From NCBI RefSeq assembly GCF_900109375.1, contig NZ_FOAB01000006.1:248001-312000 (forward strand): a stretch of DNA of 64,000 nt, written 5' to 3'. The notes below the pieces were generated by a model. It worked only from the letters and a program-made list of their open reading frames with translations. It was not told the DNA's origin and searched no databases. The translations under genes were made by a program, and so were the position numbers. Shown piece after piece: positions 25,719 to 34,109 of the stretch (position 1 is the stretch's first letter; each line of letters begins with the position of its first letter). The DNA is from Aquimarina amphilecti (GTDB taxonomy: Bacteria > Bacteroidota > Bacteroidia > Flavobacteriales > Flavobacteriaceae).

Positions 25719-25726
25719 CAAATTTA
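25719..25726 (-). promoter_or_regulatory. -7 box of the carotenoid operon promoter
   Basis: On the reverse strand TAAATTTG matches TAnnTTTG perfectly, 21 bases ahead of the GTG chosen for the MerR-family gene. No clear -33 TTG is found at the ideal spacing, as is common for activated or repressed promoters. The overlap with the longer in-frame TTG start decides the start call. Confidence 0.5.
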
Positions 25727-25862
25727 AACAAAAAAGTAATTAATTAAGAGATAGTTCTTGTTAAATTATCAACCTCAATTGTTAAAAAGATATTTAAAAA
25801 TCAAATTTGGAGATAAGAAGATCTAATTGTTTATAGATGAAAAATCACTGATATATAGGTGA

Positions 25863-26432
25863 TTAAAAGAAAAATCCAGAAACATTTGTTTTTAGAAAAC
25901 GCAATGCTTTAGTTATATGAATCTCTACAGTTTTCGTAGAAATCCCTAAAATTTCAGCTATTTCCTTATGTTTTTTTTGTTCTAATCTGCTTAATTTAAA
26001 GACCTCTTGGCATTTTCTCGGTAATTTTGCAATTGCCTTTTCTATTTTTAACCAATCTTCTTCTTGTTGTAATTTTTCATTTTCTTGATATAACTGAAAA
26101 AGAGCTTTCCATTTTAACTCATCTAATAAATCGATTTCCTTTTTTTGTTGACGCAAATGCATTAAATACTCATTATGACAAGAACGGAAAAGGTAATTTC
26201 TTAATGAAGAAGTTATGTGTAATGTAGACTTTTTTTCCCAAAGCCGTAAGAATACATTTTGTACAAGATCTTCGGACAAGGCATTATTTTTAGAGAGCTT
26301 ATAGACATAATTGCATAACCAATTATAATATTGATCAAATAAAATTTTATAACTTTTTTGATTTCCGTCTCTTAACCCTTTAATGAGTGATTTTTCTATG
26401 TTATGATTTTGGTATTTCATGATGACAATCAC
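25863..26432 (-). CDS. ECF RNA polymerase sigma factor (FecI/RpoE-like)
   Basis: 189 residues; a second Met (residue 5, MKYQNHNIEKS) is an equally likely start. Region 2 contains LFDQYYNWLCNYVYKLS and DLVQNVFLRLWEKK. Region 4 has LPRKCQEVFKLSRLE and an HTH at EIAEILGISTKTVEIHITKALRFL. This is the flavobacterial family 1 sigma-70 that pairs with FecR-type anti-sigma factors. The FecR gene starts 76 bases away, divergently, and the TonB receptor follows it. The sigma factor probably transcribes the receptor gene when a ligand is sensed. Confidence 0.92.
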   Translation of the reverse strand: MIVIMKYQNHNIEKSLIKGLRDGNQKSYKILFDQYYNWLCNYVYKLSKNNALSEDLVQNVFLRLWEKKSTLHITSSLRNYLFRSCHNEYLMHLRQQKKEIDLLDELKWKALFQLYQENEKLQQEEDWLKIEKAIAKLPRKCQEVFKLSRLEQKKHKEIAEILGISTKTVEIHITKALRFLKTNVSGFFF

Positions 26433-26508
26433 TTGCTAAATTATAAAAATTAAAATAAAGTAGGGGATTCATGTGATTTTTGCATCATGTATGTAGAAAT
26501 GTAGTAGA

Positions 26509-27672
26509 ATGAATAATTATTTAACAATAATTGAAAAATATTTAGAAGGGAATGCTTCGTCTTTTGAGAAAGAAAGTTTAAAACTGTGGTTGAATGAAAA
26601 GCAGGAGCATAGAGAATTTTTTGAAAAAAAAGTTGCTGAATGGAATGAGGCACATCAAGAAATTTCTGTTAACTCAGATAAAGCTTTCAAACGTTTTTTA
26701 GATAAGACACAAGAAAATAATAAGGTTGTCGAATTTCGATCCCTAAAAAGAGTATTGCAGTATGCAGCTATGTTTTTGGGAATCTTGGGGTTGGGATATT
26801 ACCTAATTGAATTGAATCCTACTAAAGCAGGAAATGAAAGAATTTTAGTCTTGAATGAAGAGATACAAGAGGATAGAATTAAAATTGTTCAAGATGATGG
26901 TACAGTAACGTATATGGATATTAATGGCTTATCAGATGTTATAACAACAAATGGTACTGTGATCGGTAAAAAGGTTAAGGATAAACTGGTGATATCAGAT
27001 GATACTAAAAATGAAGAAAAACTAGAATACTTAGAAATTTCTATTCCCAAAGGGAGAATTTTTCAATTAAGTTTATCCGATGGAACTAGAATATGGATGA
27101 ACGCAGATAGTAAACTAAAGTTCCCTAAAAACTTTATAGCTACTGAAAAAAATAGAATAGTATACTTGCAAGGAGAAGCATTTTTTGATGTCGCTACAAA
27201 TAAGAGGCAACCATTTTTAGTAAAAACAAACGGAATGGATGTAAAAGTGTTAGGTACACAATTTAATGTGTCTTCTTATCAAGAGGATACCACCATAAAA
27301 GCAACATTGGTAGAAGGTTCTGTTACTATAAACACCGGGGATGAATTAGAAGTAATTAGTTTGAAGCCCAACGACCAAGCGATTTATTCTAAGGACAACA
27401 GAATGATAAATAAGAAGATAGTAAATACGGTTTTATTTACATCTTGGATGCAGAAAAAGATGATTATACAGAATGAATCCTTTGCTGAAGTAATTAAACG
27501 ACTAGAGAGAACTTATGATGTAGAAATCATAAGTACAAATCAAAAATTAAATAATACTCGATTTACCGGAGAATTTGATATAGAAAATGTAAAACAGATT
27601 CTTAACGTATTTTCCAAAACTATAAATTTTAAATATGTAATAGAAAATAAAAGAATTGTCATCGCCCCATAA
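26509..27672 (+). CDS. FecR-family anti-sigma factor
   Basis: 387 residues. A short cytoplasmic N-terminus (sigma-binding), one membrane helix at about 84-102 (LQYAAMFLGILGLGYYLI), then a periplasmic FecR domain (about 175-285, GRIFQLSLSDGTRIWMNADS, YLQGEAFFDVA, VLGTQFNVSSY, GSVTINTG) and a C-terminal DUF4974 domain (about 315-385). It passes a signal from the plug or STN domain of the TonB receptor to the sigma factor. It is divergent from the sigma gene and 178 bases before the receptor gene. Confidence 0.93.
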   Translation: MNNYLTIIEKYLEGNASSFEKESLKLWLNEKQEHREFFEKKVAEWNEAHQEISVNSDKAFKRFLDKTQENNKVVEFRSLKRVLQYAAMFLGILGLGYYLIELNPTKAGNERILVLNEEIQEDRIKIVQDDGTVTYMDINGLSDVITTNGTVIGKKVKDKLVISDDTKNEEKLEYLEISIPKGRIFQLSLSDGTRIWMNADSKLKFPKNFIATEKNRIVYLQGEAFFDVATNKRQPFLVKTNGMDVKVLGTQFNVSSYQEDTTIKATLVEGSVTINTGDELEVISLKPNDQAIYSKDNRMINKKIVNTVLFTSWMQKKMIIQNESFAEVIKRLERTYDVEIISTNQKLNNTRFTGEFDIENVKQILNVFSKTINFKYVIENKRIVIAP

Positions 27673-27776
27673 CTAAGATGCAATTTTCATTCGGAGCTTA
27701 TCGGAGAATTTCTAGACACTAAATATTTGATAAGCTTCGGGTGATTTTAGAAGATTAAAATCAAACCATAAAAAAA

Positions 27777-27796
27777 GGAAGTGCTGCAACACTTCC
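27777..27796 (+). other. Hairpin in the leader of the TonB receptor gene
   Basis: A 7-bp stem (GGAAGTG/CACTTCC) with a 6-base loop sits 55 bases before the receptor start and lacks a T run on the plus side, so it is more likely a leader structure than a terminator. A second, imperfect inverted repeat (27691-27702 with 27729-27740, AGCTTATC/GATAAGCT core) lies directly after fecR. Confidence 0.4.
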
Positions 27797-27850
27797 CTTA
27801 TGGTCTGATTATTATTTAACTGAGTACTAACAACCAAACTTTTCAAAATT

Positions 27851-30800
27851 ATGAAAAAAAAGGGTAACTGTACGCTATTTTCACACTTAGCGCACAAATC
27901 AATCGTATTAAAAATGAGGCTTACACTAGTTTTATTTAGTTTTTCCATCTTTCAGATGATGGCAACTTCCGGCTTTTCGCAGGGTAAAATAGAATTGGAT
28001 TTAGAACAAACAGCAATTACTGACGTATTAGAAGAAATTAAAAATCAGACTTCGTATAAGTTCTTCTATATTAATGATGAAGTCAATTTGGATCAAAAGA
28101 CTTCGATTAAAGTAAAGAAAGAAACTATTGATAAGGTTTTGTCAATACTTTTTGATACAACGGATATTTCTTATTCCATATTGGGAAAACAAGTGATATT
28201 GAAGAAAAGACCATTTACACAGGAAAAACAAAAGATAATAAGGGAAGTAAAAGGTAATGTAAAAGATTCTAATGGGAATCCACTTCCTGGAGCTAATATC
28301 TTAGTAAAAGGAACTACTATTGGAGCACAAACGGATTTTGAAGGGAATTTTATAATCAATATGCCTGATGACAATAGTATATTGGTTATCTCTTATATTG
28401 GTTTTGAAACCTTGGAAGTAGATACCACTGGAAAAGATTTTATTTCGATTGCATTAAAAGATGCATCAGCTCAATTAGATGATGTTGTGATTGTAGGATC
28501 TAGAAATCCTAGTCGTACGGCAACAGAGACAGCGGTTCCTATTGATGTAATTGATATTACTCAAATTGCTACACAAGGACCGCAAACATCTGTAAATGAG
28601 ATTTTAAATTATGTAGCGCCATCTTTTACATCGCAGACGCAAACGGTTTCTGATGGAACTGATCATATTGATCCGGCATCTTTACGAGGATTGGGTCCTG
28701 ATCAGGTATTGGTATTAGTTAATGGAAAGAGAAGACATAATACTGCTCTGGTAAATGTAAATGGAACAGTGGGAGCTGGTAGTGTTGGAACTGATCTAAA
28801 TGCAATTCCAACAGCGGCGATTCAGCGAATCGAGGTATTAAGAGATGGAGCAGCTGCTCAGTATGGCTCTGATGCTATTGCAGGAGTAATTAATATAGTA
28901 TTAAAAAAGGGAACTAATAAGTTGGATGTTACATTGACTACTGGAGCTAATTTCAGTAAGAATTCCAACCAATTCGATGGAGGTAGTGATGGAGAAAAAG
29001 TAAAGCTTGATGTTAATTATGGATTACCAATAGGTGATAATGGTGGGTTTATAAATTTCACTGGTTCTTTGTCAACACGAGAACCCGCTTTGCGTAATAG
29101 AGATTATCAAGGAGATATCTTTAGGGGTTTTCATGGAGCCGAACGCATATTTACCGCTAATGGTGGAAATGTTGCAGAAATGACATTAGGGGATTATCAA
29201 ACAGCTTCGCAGGATATATCTTATTTAGATCAAACAACAAGAGATCAGATTGCGGCATTGGATGTTACAGATCCAAATGATATTGAAACATTTAGAACTT
29301 TATTAGATATTGATGTTGATGAGGATGAATTGTCAGCACGTGGTTTGACACGAACAGATTTTAGATTTAAGGTAGGAACTGCTAAACTACGAGAAGGAAA
29401 ATTCTTTGCTAATATGTCTATTCCTTTAGGAGAAGATGCAGAGTTTTATAGTTTTGGAGGGATTAGTTATAGAGAAGGTTTAGCTTCTGGTTTTTATAGA
29501 AGACCTGCGCAAGGAGATGGTAGAGCGAATACTCCAGCGTTTCCAAATGGATTTTTACCTAATATAGGAACGGATATCGTAGATAAATCAGTTGCAGTAG
29601 GAATCAAAGGAAAAGTAAAGGAATGGAATGTAGATTTTTCCAATACTTATGGGATAAACAATTTTGATATTACTGTAGGAAACTCCAGTAATGGAACTTT
29701 AGGAGTATCAACACCAAGGAGTTTTGATGCGGGAGCTTTAAGTTTTATGCAGAATACTACAAATCTAGATATTGGTAGATTTTATGATGATATTTTTAAA
29801 GGATTGAATATTGCAATGGGAGCAGAGTACAAAGTAGAAAATTATACGATTACTGCAGGAGAAGAAGCATCATACACAAGTTATGATGTCAATGGTAATA
29901 TTGTAACGAGTACCACTCCAGAAACTGATTTAGTACGTAATAATTTTACCGGAGCAGTCCTTGGAGGAGGTTCTCAGGTATTTAGAGGGTATGATCCCAA
30001 TAATGAAACTGATGAATATAGAAATAGTATTGCAGGATATATTGATTTGGAAGCTGATTTTACAGAGAAATGGCTAGTAAGTCTTGCAGGTAGATATGAG
30101 AACTTTTCGGATTTTGGAGATACATTTAATTATAAATTAGCTACACGTTATAAGATAACAGAAAACTTCTCTGTTAGAGGGGCGAATAGTACAGGATTTA
30201 GAGCGCCATCTTTACACCAACAATTTTTTAGTCGTACGAGTACAGTTTTTGTAGATAATCAGCCTTTTGAGCAAGGAACTTTTACGAATGATAGTAGGGC
30301 TGCATCATTAATTGGAATAGCAAAGTTAAAAGAAGAAACATCTAGTAGTTTTAGTCTTGGACTTACTGCCAAAGTTCAAAATTTTACTATCACAGCGGAT
30401 GCATATGTAATCAATATAGATGATAGAATCGTTTATAGTGGTAGTTTTGGTAACGGAGGAGATCCTGAGCTAACACAAATATTCGAAGATGCCGGTGCAA
30501 CCAGCGCAAGATTCTTTGTGAATGCAATAGATACAAAATCACAAGGGATAGACATTGTGATTTCACATAAAATGAACCTTGGAGAAAATATGTTACTTAA
30601 AAATGATCTTTCGGGAACGTTCGCTAAGACAGAAGTAGAAGAAATAAGAGTGCCTGAGAAAATAGCAGCGGCTGGAGAAGGTGGAAGCTTTTTTGATGGA
30701 CAGGAAGAAGCATTCCTGACATTAGCGCAACCAAGAACTAAATTAAGTTTAACTAACGCATTATCTTTTGGACGATATGACATTCTATTAAGAAATGTAT

Positions 30801-31093
30801 TCTTTGGAGAAGTAACAGATCCAGATGATTTTAATGGAGATCCAAGGGTGGATGGTACTGTTGTTAGTGATGACGCTGTATATGGAGGAAAAGTAGTAAC
30901 CGATCTTTCATTCTCCGCAAAACTTTTAGAAAATCTAAACATTACCATTGGAGCTAATAATCTCCTTGATGTATATCCTGATGATAACCGAGCAGGAGGA
31001 ACAGCTGGTGATCAGTTCGTGTATTCTAGAAGAACCTCGCAATTTGGATATTCCGGTAGATTTTTATTTGCAAGAATTAATTTTAGCCTTTAG
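27851..31093 (+). CDS. TonB-dependent outer-membrane receptor with STN domain
   Basis: 1080 residues. A signal sequence (to about residue 45) is followed by a secretin/TonB N-terminal STN domain (about 48-115, IELDLEQTAITDVLEEI), a carboxypeptidase-like beta-sandwich (about 130-210, GNVKDSNGNPLPGAN), the plug (about 213-350, SLRGLGPDQVLVLVNGKRRH, RIEVLRDGAAAQYGSDAIAG) and a long beta-barrel. The final residues are FARINFSL, an aromatic C-terminus of barrel proteins. The STN domain and upstream sigma/FecR pair mean ligand-induced transcriptional signalling. No SusD-type lipoprotein follows, so the substrate may be a siderophore, vitamin or metal chelate rather than glycan. The ligand cannot be assigned. 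Confidence 0.94.
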   Translation: MKKKGNCTLFSHLAHKSIVLKMRLTLVLFSFSIFQMMATSGFSQGKIELDLEQTAITDVLEEIKNQTSYKFFYINDEVNLDQKTSIKVKKETIDKVLSILFDTTDISYSILGKQVILKKRPFTQEKQKIIREVKGNVKDSNGNPLPGANILVKGTTIGAQTDFEGNFIINMPDDNSILVISYIGFETLEVDTTGKDFISIALKDASAQLDDVVIVGSRNPSRTATETAVPIDVIDITQIATQGPQTSVNEILNYVAPSFTSQTQTVSDGTDHIDPASLRGLGPDQVLVLVNGKRRHNTALVNVNGTVGAGSVGTDLNAIPTAAIQRIEVLRDGAAAQYGSDAIAGVINIVLKKGTNKLDVTLTTGANFSKNSNQFDGGSDGEKVKLDVNYGLPIGDNGGFINFTGSLSTREPALRNRDYQGDIFRGFHGAERIFTANGGNVAEMTLGDYQTASQDISYLDQTTRDQIAALDVTDPNDIETFRTLLDIDVDEDELSARGLTRTDFRFKVGTAKLREGKFFANMSIPLGEDAEFYSFGGISYREGLASGFYRRPAQGDGRANTPAFPNGFLPNIGTDIVDKSVAVGIKGKVKEWNVDFSNTYGINNFDITVGNSSNGTLGVSTPRSFDAGALSFMQNTTNLDIGRFYDDIFKGLNIAMGAEYKVENYTITAGEEASYTSYDVNGNIVTSTTPETDLVRNNFTGAVLGGGSQVFRGYDPNNETDEYRNSIAGYIDLEADFTEKWLVSLAGRYENFSDFGDTFNYKLATRYKITENFSVRGANSTGFRAPSLHQQFFSRTSTVFVDNQPFEQGTFTNDSRAASLIGIAKLKEETSSSFSLGLTAKVQNFTITADAYVINIDDRIVYSGSFGNGGDPELTQIFEDAGATSARFFVNAIDTKSQGIDIVISHKMNLGENMLLKNDLSGTFAKTEVEEIRVPEKIAAAGEGGSFFDGQEEAFLTLAQPRTKLSLTNALSFGRYDILLRNVFFGEVTDPDDFNGDPRVDGTVVSDDAVYGGKVVTDLSFSAKLLENLNITIGANNLLDVYPDDNRAGGTAGDQFVYSRRTSQFGYSGRFLFARINFSL

Positions 31094-31103
31094 ATAAAAA
31101 CAT

Positions 31104-31140
31104 AAACAGGCAAGGATTAAGATATCTTTGCCTGTTTTTT
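31104..31140. terminator. Bidirectional intrinsic terminator
   Basis: A 10-bp stem (31104-31113 with 31128-31137; AAACAGGCAA/TTGCCTGTTT) has a 14-base loop and T runs on both strands. It serves the TonB receptor on the plus strand and the BlaR-like gene on the minus strand. Confidence 0.85.
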
Positions 31141-31146
31141 ATATGT

Positions 31147-32478
31147 TTATTTTAAGTAATCCATTGGATCCATGTTTTTTCCATTAAGTCTTACTTCATA
31201 ATGGAGATGAGGGCCAGTAGAAAGACCTGTATTTCCACTTTTTCCAATAATTTGTCCTTTGCTTACTTTTTGATTTTCTGTTACTTCGAAACTATCTAAA
31301 TGAGCGTACCAAGTTTCATAACCGTTAGCATGGGTAATAACAATTAAGTTTCCCCAATTCCCTTTATCCTTTGCTACAGAAATTGTTCCATCTTCAGTGG
31401 CTAATATAGGAGTTCCGATTTTAGCCCGAATATCTATTCCTCTATGAATCACTTTCTTTTTTGATAGAGGGTGCTTATGAATTTTTCCATAAACCGCAGT
31501 AATGTTGTCTTTTGAACCATTTTCGATTGGAAATATAGAAGGTGGAATTTCTACTTTTACTTCTTCTTCGATAATATTTTCAACAATATTTTTATCGTCA
31601 AATTTGGGTTGCACAAAGGCTGTTAAGAGTACAATAAAGATTGGTAGTAATAAGGCGTATCTAATAATACTTGCCTGATTAGAATTGGTTTTTGTGATCA
31701 TGTCTATTCGTTTTTTGATTAATGAATGATTGAAATAACTATGTAATTTTTTTGTTTGTCTGGTTTGTAACGTATTGATAAGGAGTTCTAAATAATAGGA
31801 TTTTTTTATTTGGGTATTTAGAACAAAGCTATCTGCTTGGAATTCGTGAACAGATCGTATTGATTTTCTGAAAAAATAAGAGAATGGATTAAACCAAAAT
31901 ATAACAACATACATTTCCGTAAGTATTAAATCTGCAGTATGCCATAGTTTAATATGTGCTTTTTCATGTTCTATAATGGGCGTGGCAATTTCATTTATTT
32001 TATCTTTTGGAATAAAAATCCAGCCGAAACTTGAGAATATATGAGGAGTATCTGTTGTAACAAAACGATATCCATCTTTCGAAAATATATTGGACTTTTT
32101 CTTTATTCTATAAAGTTGTATTACAGATAGAGATAATCGAAATAGTGCTGTAAAGAAACCCAAGATGTATATTAATGAAATAAGATTAGTCAGATAATTC
32201 TTTTCTTCGGAGCGTGGCTTTTTCGGCAAAACAACTTCTGTTGCTGGTTGATCTATCGGTAGAAGTTCATTAAAAAATGGGATTGTTATAGTTTCGGTGG
32301 TTACAGTGAATTCTATTTGATTTAGTAAAGGAAGACCTAAAGAGAAAGGTATTAAAAGGAGTAATACTATTCTATTGACCTTGTGAAAGGTTAATCTTTT
32401 TAAAAATAAATAGTACGAAGTATATAACGTGGCTAAACAAATACTGGCTTGAAACAAATATGTTAAAAAATCACTCAT
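31147..32478 (-). CDS. BlaR1-like M56 metallopeptidase fused to an M23 peptidase domain
   Basis: 443 residues. The N-terminal half is an M56 membrane sensor with hydrophobic helices (about 5-25, 35-52, 95-120, 270-290) and the zinc motif HEKAH at 171-175. The C-terminal domain (about 335-443) is an M23/LytM-like fold: HRGID near 345, WYAHLD, and SGNTGLSTGPHLHYEVR. In classical BlaR1 that position is a penicillin-binding sensor domain; here it is a lysostaphin-type peptidoglycan peptidase. It starts eight bases inside the end of the BlaI-like gene. I infer a sensor of cell-wall state that cleaves the BlaI-like repressor. The fusion may be common in Bacteroidota. Confidence 0.88.
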   Translation of the reverse strand: MSDFLTYLFQASICLATLYTSYYLFLKRLTFHKVNRIVLLLLIPFSLGLPLLNQIEFTVTTETITIPFFNELLPIDQPATEVVLPKKPRSEEKNYLTNLISLIYILGFFTALFRLSLSVIQLYRIKKKSNIFSKDGYRFVTTDTPHIFSSFGWIFIPKDKINEIATPIIEHEKAHIKLWHTADLILTEMYVVIFWFNPFSYFFRKSIRSVHEFQADSFVLNTQIKKSYYLELLINTLQTRQTKKLHSYFNHSLIKKRIDMITKTNSNQASIIRYALLLPIFIVLLTAFVQPKFDDKNIVENIIEEEVKVEIPPSIFPIENGSKDNITAVYGKIHKHPLSKKKVIHRGIDIRAKIGTPILATEDGTISVAKDKGNWGNLIVITHANGYETWYAHLDSFEVTENQKVSKGQIIGKSGNTGLSTGPHLHYEVRLNGKNMDPMDYLK

Positions 32479-32854
32479 TTTCTCTCTTTAGTTTTTCTAT
32501 TTTTTCTTCTATAAATTGTTTCATGTCTTCTAGTTCAGAAACATTTAGATCTTCGTCATTTGTGAAAAACATAGCGAATTTACTTATGGAACCACTAAAG
32601 AAATTTTTCACAACTCCTTTGAAGTGGCTTTTAAAATATACTTCTTTTGATATCAATGGGTAGTATTCCTTTATTCTGCCATAGGTGTTGAAGCTTATAA
32701 ACTTTTTAGTAACTAGAGTTCTTATTACTGTAGATATAGTAGTATAAGCTGGGCGAGGTTCTGGGAATTGGTCTACGATATCTTTTAGGAATGCTTTTTC
32801 AAGTTTCCATAAGTATTTCATAATCTGCTCTTCAGCTTTCGTTAAGTCTTTCAT
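32471..32854 (-). CDS. BlaI/MecI-family transcriptional repressor
   Basis: 127 residues. A winged helix runs from about residue 5 to 75 (KAEEQIMKYLWKLEKAFLKDIVDQFPEPRPAYTTISTVIRTLVTKKFI, shown here only in part by its PAYTTISTVIRTL recognition helix), and a C-terminal dimerisation helix region ends in KLKRENE. BlaI/MecI proteins repress their own operon and are cut by the partner M56 protease. The partner gene overlaps its 3' end by eight bases. A large symmetric operator lies immediately upstream (32863-32924). No beta-lactamase gene is adjacent. Confidence 0.92.
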   Translation of the reverse strand: MKDLTKAEEQIMKYLWKLEKAFLKDIVDQFPEPRPAYTTISTVIRTLVTKKFISFNTYGRIKEYYPLISKEVYFKSHFKGVVKNFFSGSISKFAMFFTNDEDLNVSELEDMKQFIEEKIEKLKRENE

Positions 32855-32862
32855 ATGGTAAA

Positions 32863-32924
32863 TATAACTATAATTTTAGTAATATTACTACAGATATAGT
32901 AATATTACTAAAATTATAGTTATA
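32863..32924. promoter_or_regulatory. Double-palindrome operator of the BlaI-like repressor
   Basis: A perfect 28-bp inverted repeat (32863-32890 with 32897-32924) surrounds a 6-base centre. Each arm contains TAGTAATATTACTA, itself a perfect 14-bp palindrome (32877-32890 and 32897-32910). The TAGTA...TACTA symmetry resembles the TACA/TGTA-type BlaI/MecI operators. It begins nine bases before the BlaI-like start, so two dimers could bind side by side and block the promoter. Confidence 0.8.
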
Positions 32925-33076
32925 AAAATGTTGTTAATATATAAGGTATTGTTTTTTGAATACAAGTTTGTATGATTCTCGTCTTGGTTAGTAATTTTTC
33001 AAGAATTATTACTTTTAAAGAAATTGATGGGGATTAATCTCTGTAACATTACAAGAGTTTAATGAAGTAAAAAAAG

Positions 33077-33160
33077 TGCCCAGAGCGGGAGTCGAACCCG
33101 CACGCCCTAATGGACACATGGCCCTCAACCATGCCTGTCTACCAATTCCAGCACCTGGGC
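33077..33160 (-). tRNA. tRNA-Leu (GAG)
   Basis: 84 bases with a long variable arm. The acceptor stem GCCCAGG/TCTGGGC, the anticodon stem CATGG/CCATG with loop TTGAGGG (anticodon GAG), and the GGTTCGA T-loop are all present. Discriminator base A; CCA is not encoded. Confidence 0.95.
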
Positions 33161-33229
33161 AATATAATTTGTTTTACAATATAGTATAAAACTAAAAAAG
33201 TATCACAGGGGAATTGCGATACTTTTTAG

Positions 33230-33302
33230 TGACCGGGCTGGGGCTCGAACCCAGGACCCTCTCCTTAAAAGGGAGATGCTCTACCAACTGAGCTACCCGG
33301 TC
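33230..33302 (-). tRNA. tRNA-Lys (TTT), copy 1
   Basis: 73 bases: acceptor GACCGGG/CCCGGTC, anticodon stem TCTCC/GGAGA with loop CTTTTAA, T-loop GGTTCGAGC, discriminator A. It is identical to the copy at 33382-33454; CCA is not encoded. Confidence 0.96.
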
Positions 33303-33381
33303 ATTGATAAATTAATTATCGTGTATTTTAAAGAACTATAGAATAAATAATCAGCAATACTTCATAATTATTCAGTATCAG

Positions 33382-33454
33382 TGACCGGGCTGGGGCTCGA
33401 ACCCAGGACCCTCTCCTTAAAAGGGAGATGCTCTACCAACTGAGCTACCCGGTC
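33382..33454 (-). tRNA. tRNA-Lys (TTT), copy 2
   Basis: Identical in all 73 bases to the copy 79 bases downstream on the same strand, indicating recent duplication or gene conversion. This would be the first gene of the three-tRNA unit. Confidence 0.96.
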
Positions 33455-33587
33455 ATACATTCTTTTTCCTTGAATGCGGGTGCAAATATACTATCAAAAA
33501 TTTATTTTTCAAGAAGAATTTAATATAAATTTACATTTTATTTTAATTGCTCTTTTTTTCAGGCATAAATAACCTAAATTTTAGTTT

Positions 33588-34109
33588 ATGAATATTATTT
33601 TATTGGGGTATATGGGTTGCGGTAAATCTTCTATTGGCAGGGATTTAGCTTCTAAATTGGAAATGCAGTGTCTCGATTTAGACGATTTTATAGAAGATCA
33701 AGAAAAAAAATCAATAGCTCAGATTTTTGCTGATAAAGGAGAGATATATTTTAGAAAAAAAGAAAATGAGTATCTAAAACAGGTATTAGAAACGAAAAAT
33801 AACCATATAATTTCTTTAGGAGGAGGTACTCCATGTTTTGCTGGAAACATTGAAATAATAAAAGAAAACACAAATGTAAAAAGTGTCTATCTAAAAACAT
33901 CTTTAGAGGAATTAGTGGATAGATTATATCAAGAGAAAGAAAAACGTCCTTTAATAGCTCATATATCGTCTAGGGATGATCTTAAAGATTTTGTTCGTAA
34001 ACATCTTTTTGAAAGATCATTTTATTATAACCAAGCCGAGTATATTATTTCTACTGATGATCGTACTATTGGAGAAGTTACTAACGAAATACAGAATACC
34101 TTATTCTAA
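33588..34109 (+). CDS. aroK: Shikimate kinase
   Basis: 173 residues. It phosphorylates shikimate in the chorismate pathway. The P-loop is GYMGCGKSSIG near residue 7, the shikimate site has DLDDFIE near 31, and the Gly-rich substrate loop is SLGGGTPCF near 76, with the lid Arg in KRPLI near 118. No signal peptide; cytoplasmic. It converges with the phosphoribosyltransferase gene and overlaps it by nine bases. Confidence 0.95.
   Translation: MNIILLGYMGCGKSSIGRDLASKLEMQCLDLDDFIEDQEKKSIAQIFADKGEIYFRKKENEYLKQVLETKNNHIISLGGGTPCFAGNIEIIKENTNVKSVYLKTSLEELVDRLYQEKEKRPLIAHISSRDDLKDFVRKHLFERSFYYNQAEYIISTDDRTIGEVTNEIQNTLF

Noticed and set aside
32863-32924. The inverted repeat as a terminator or IS end
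   Set aside because: It stands directly upstream of a BlaI-family gene, has no T run and no target duplication; operator is simpler.
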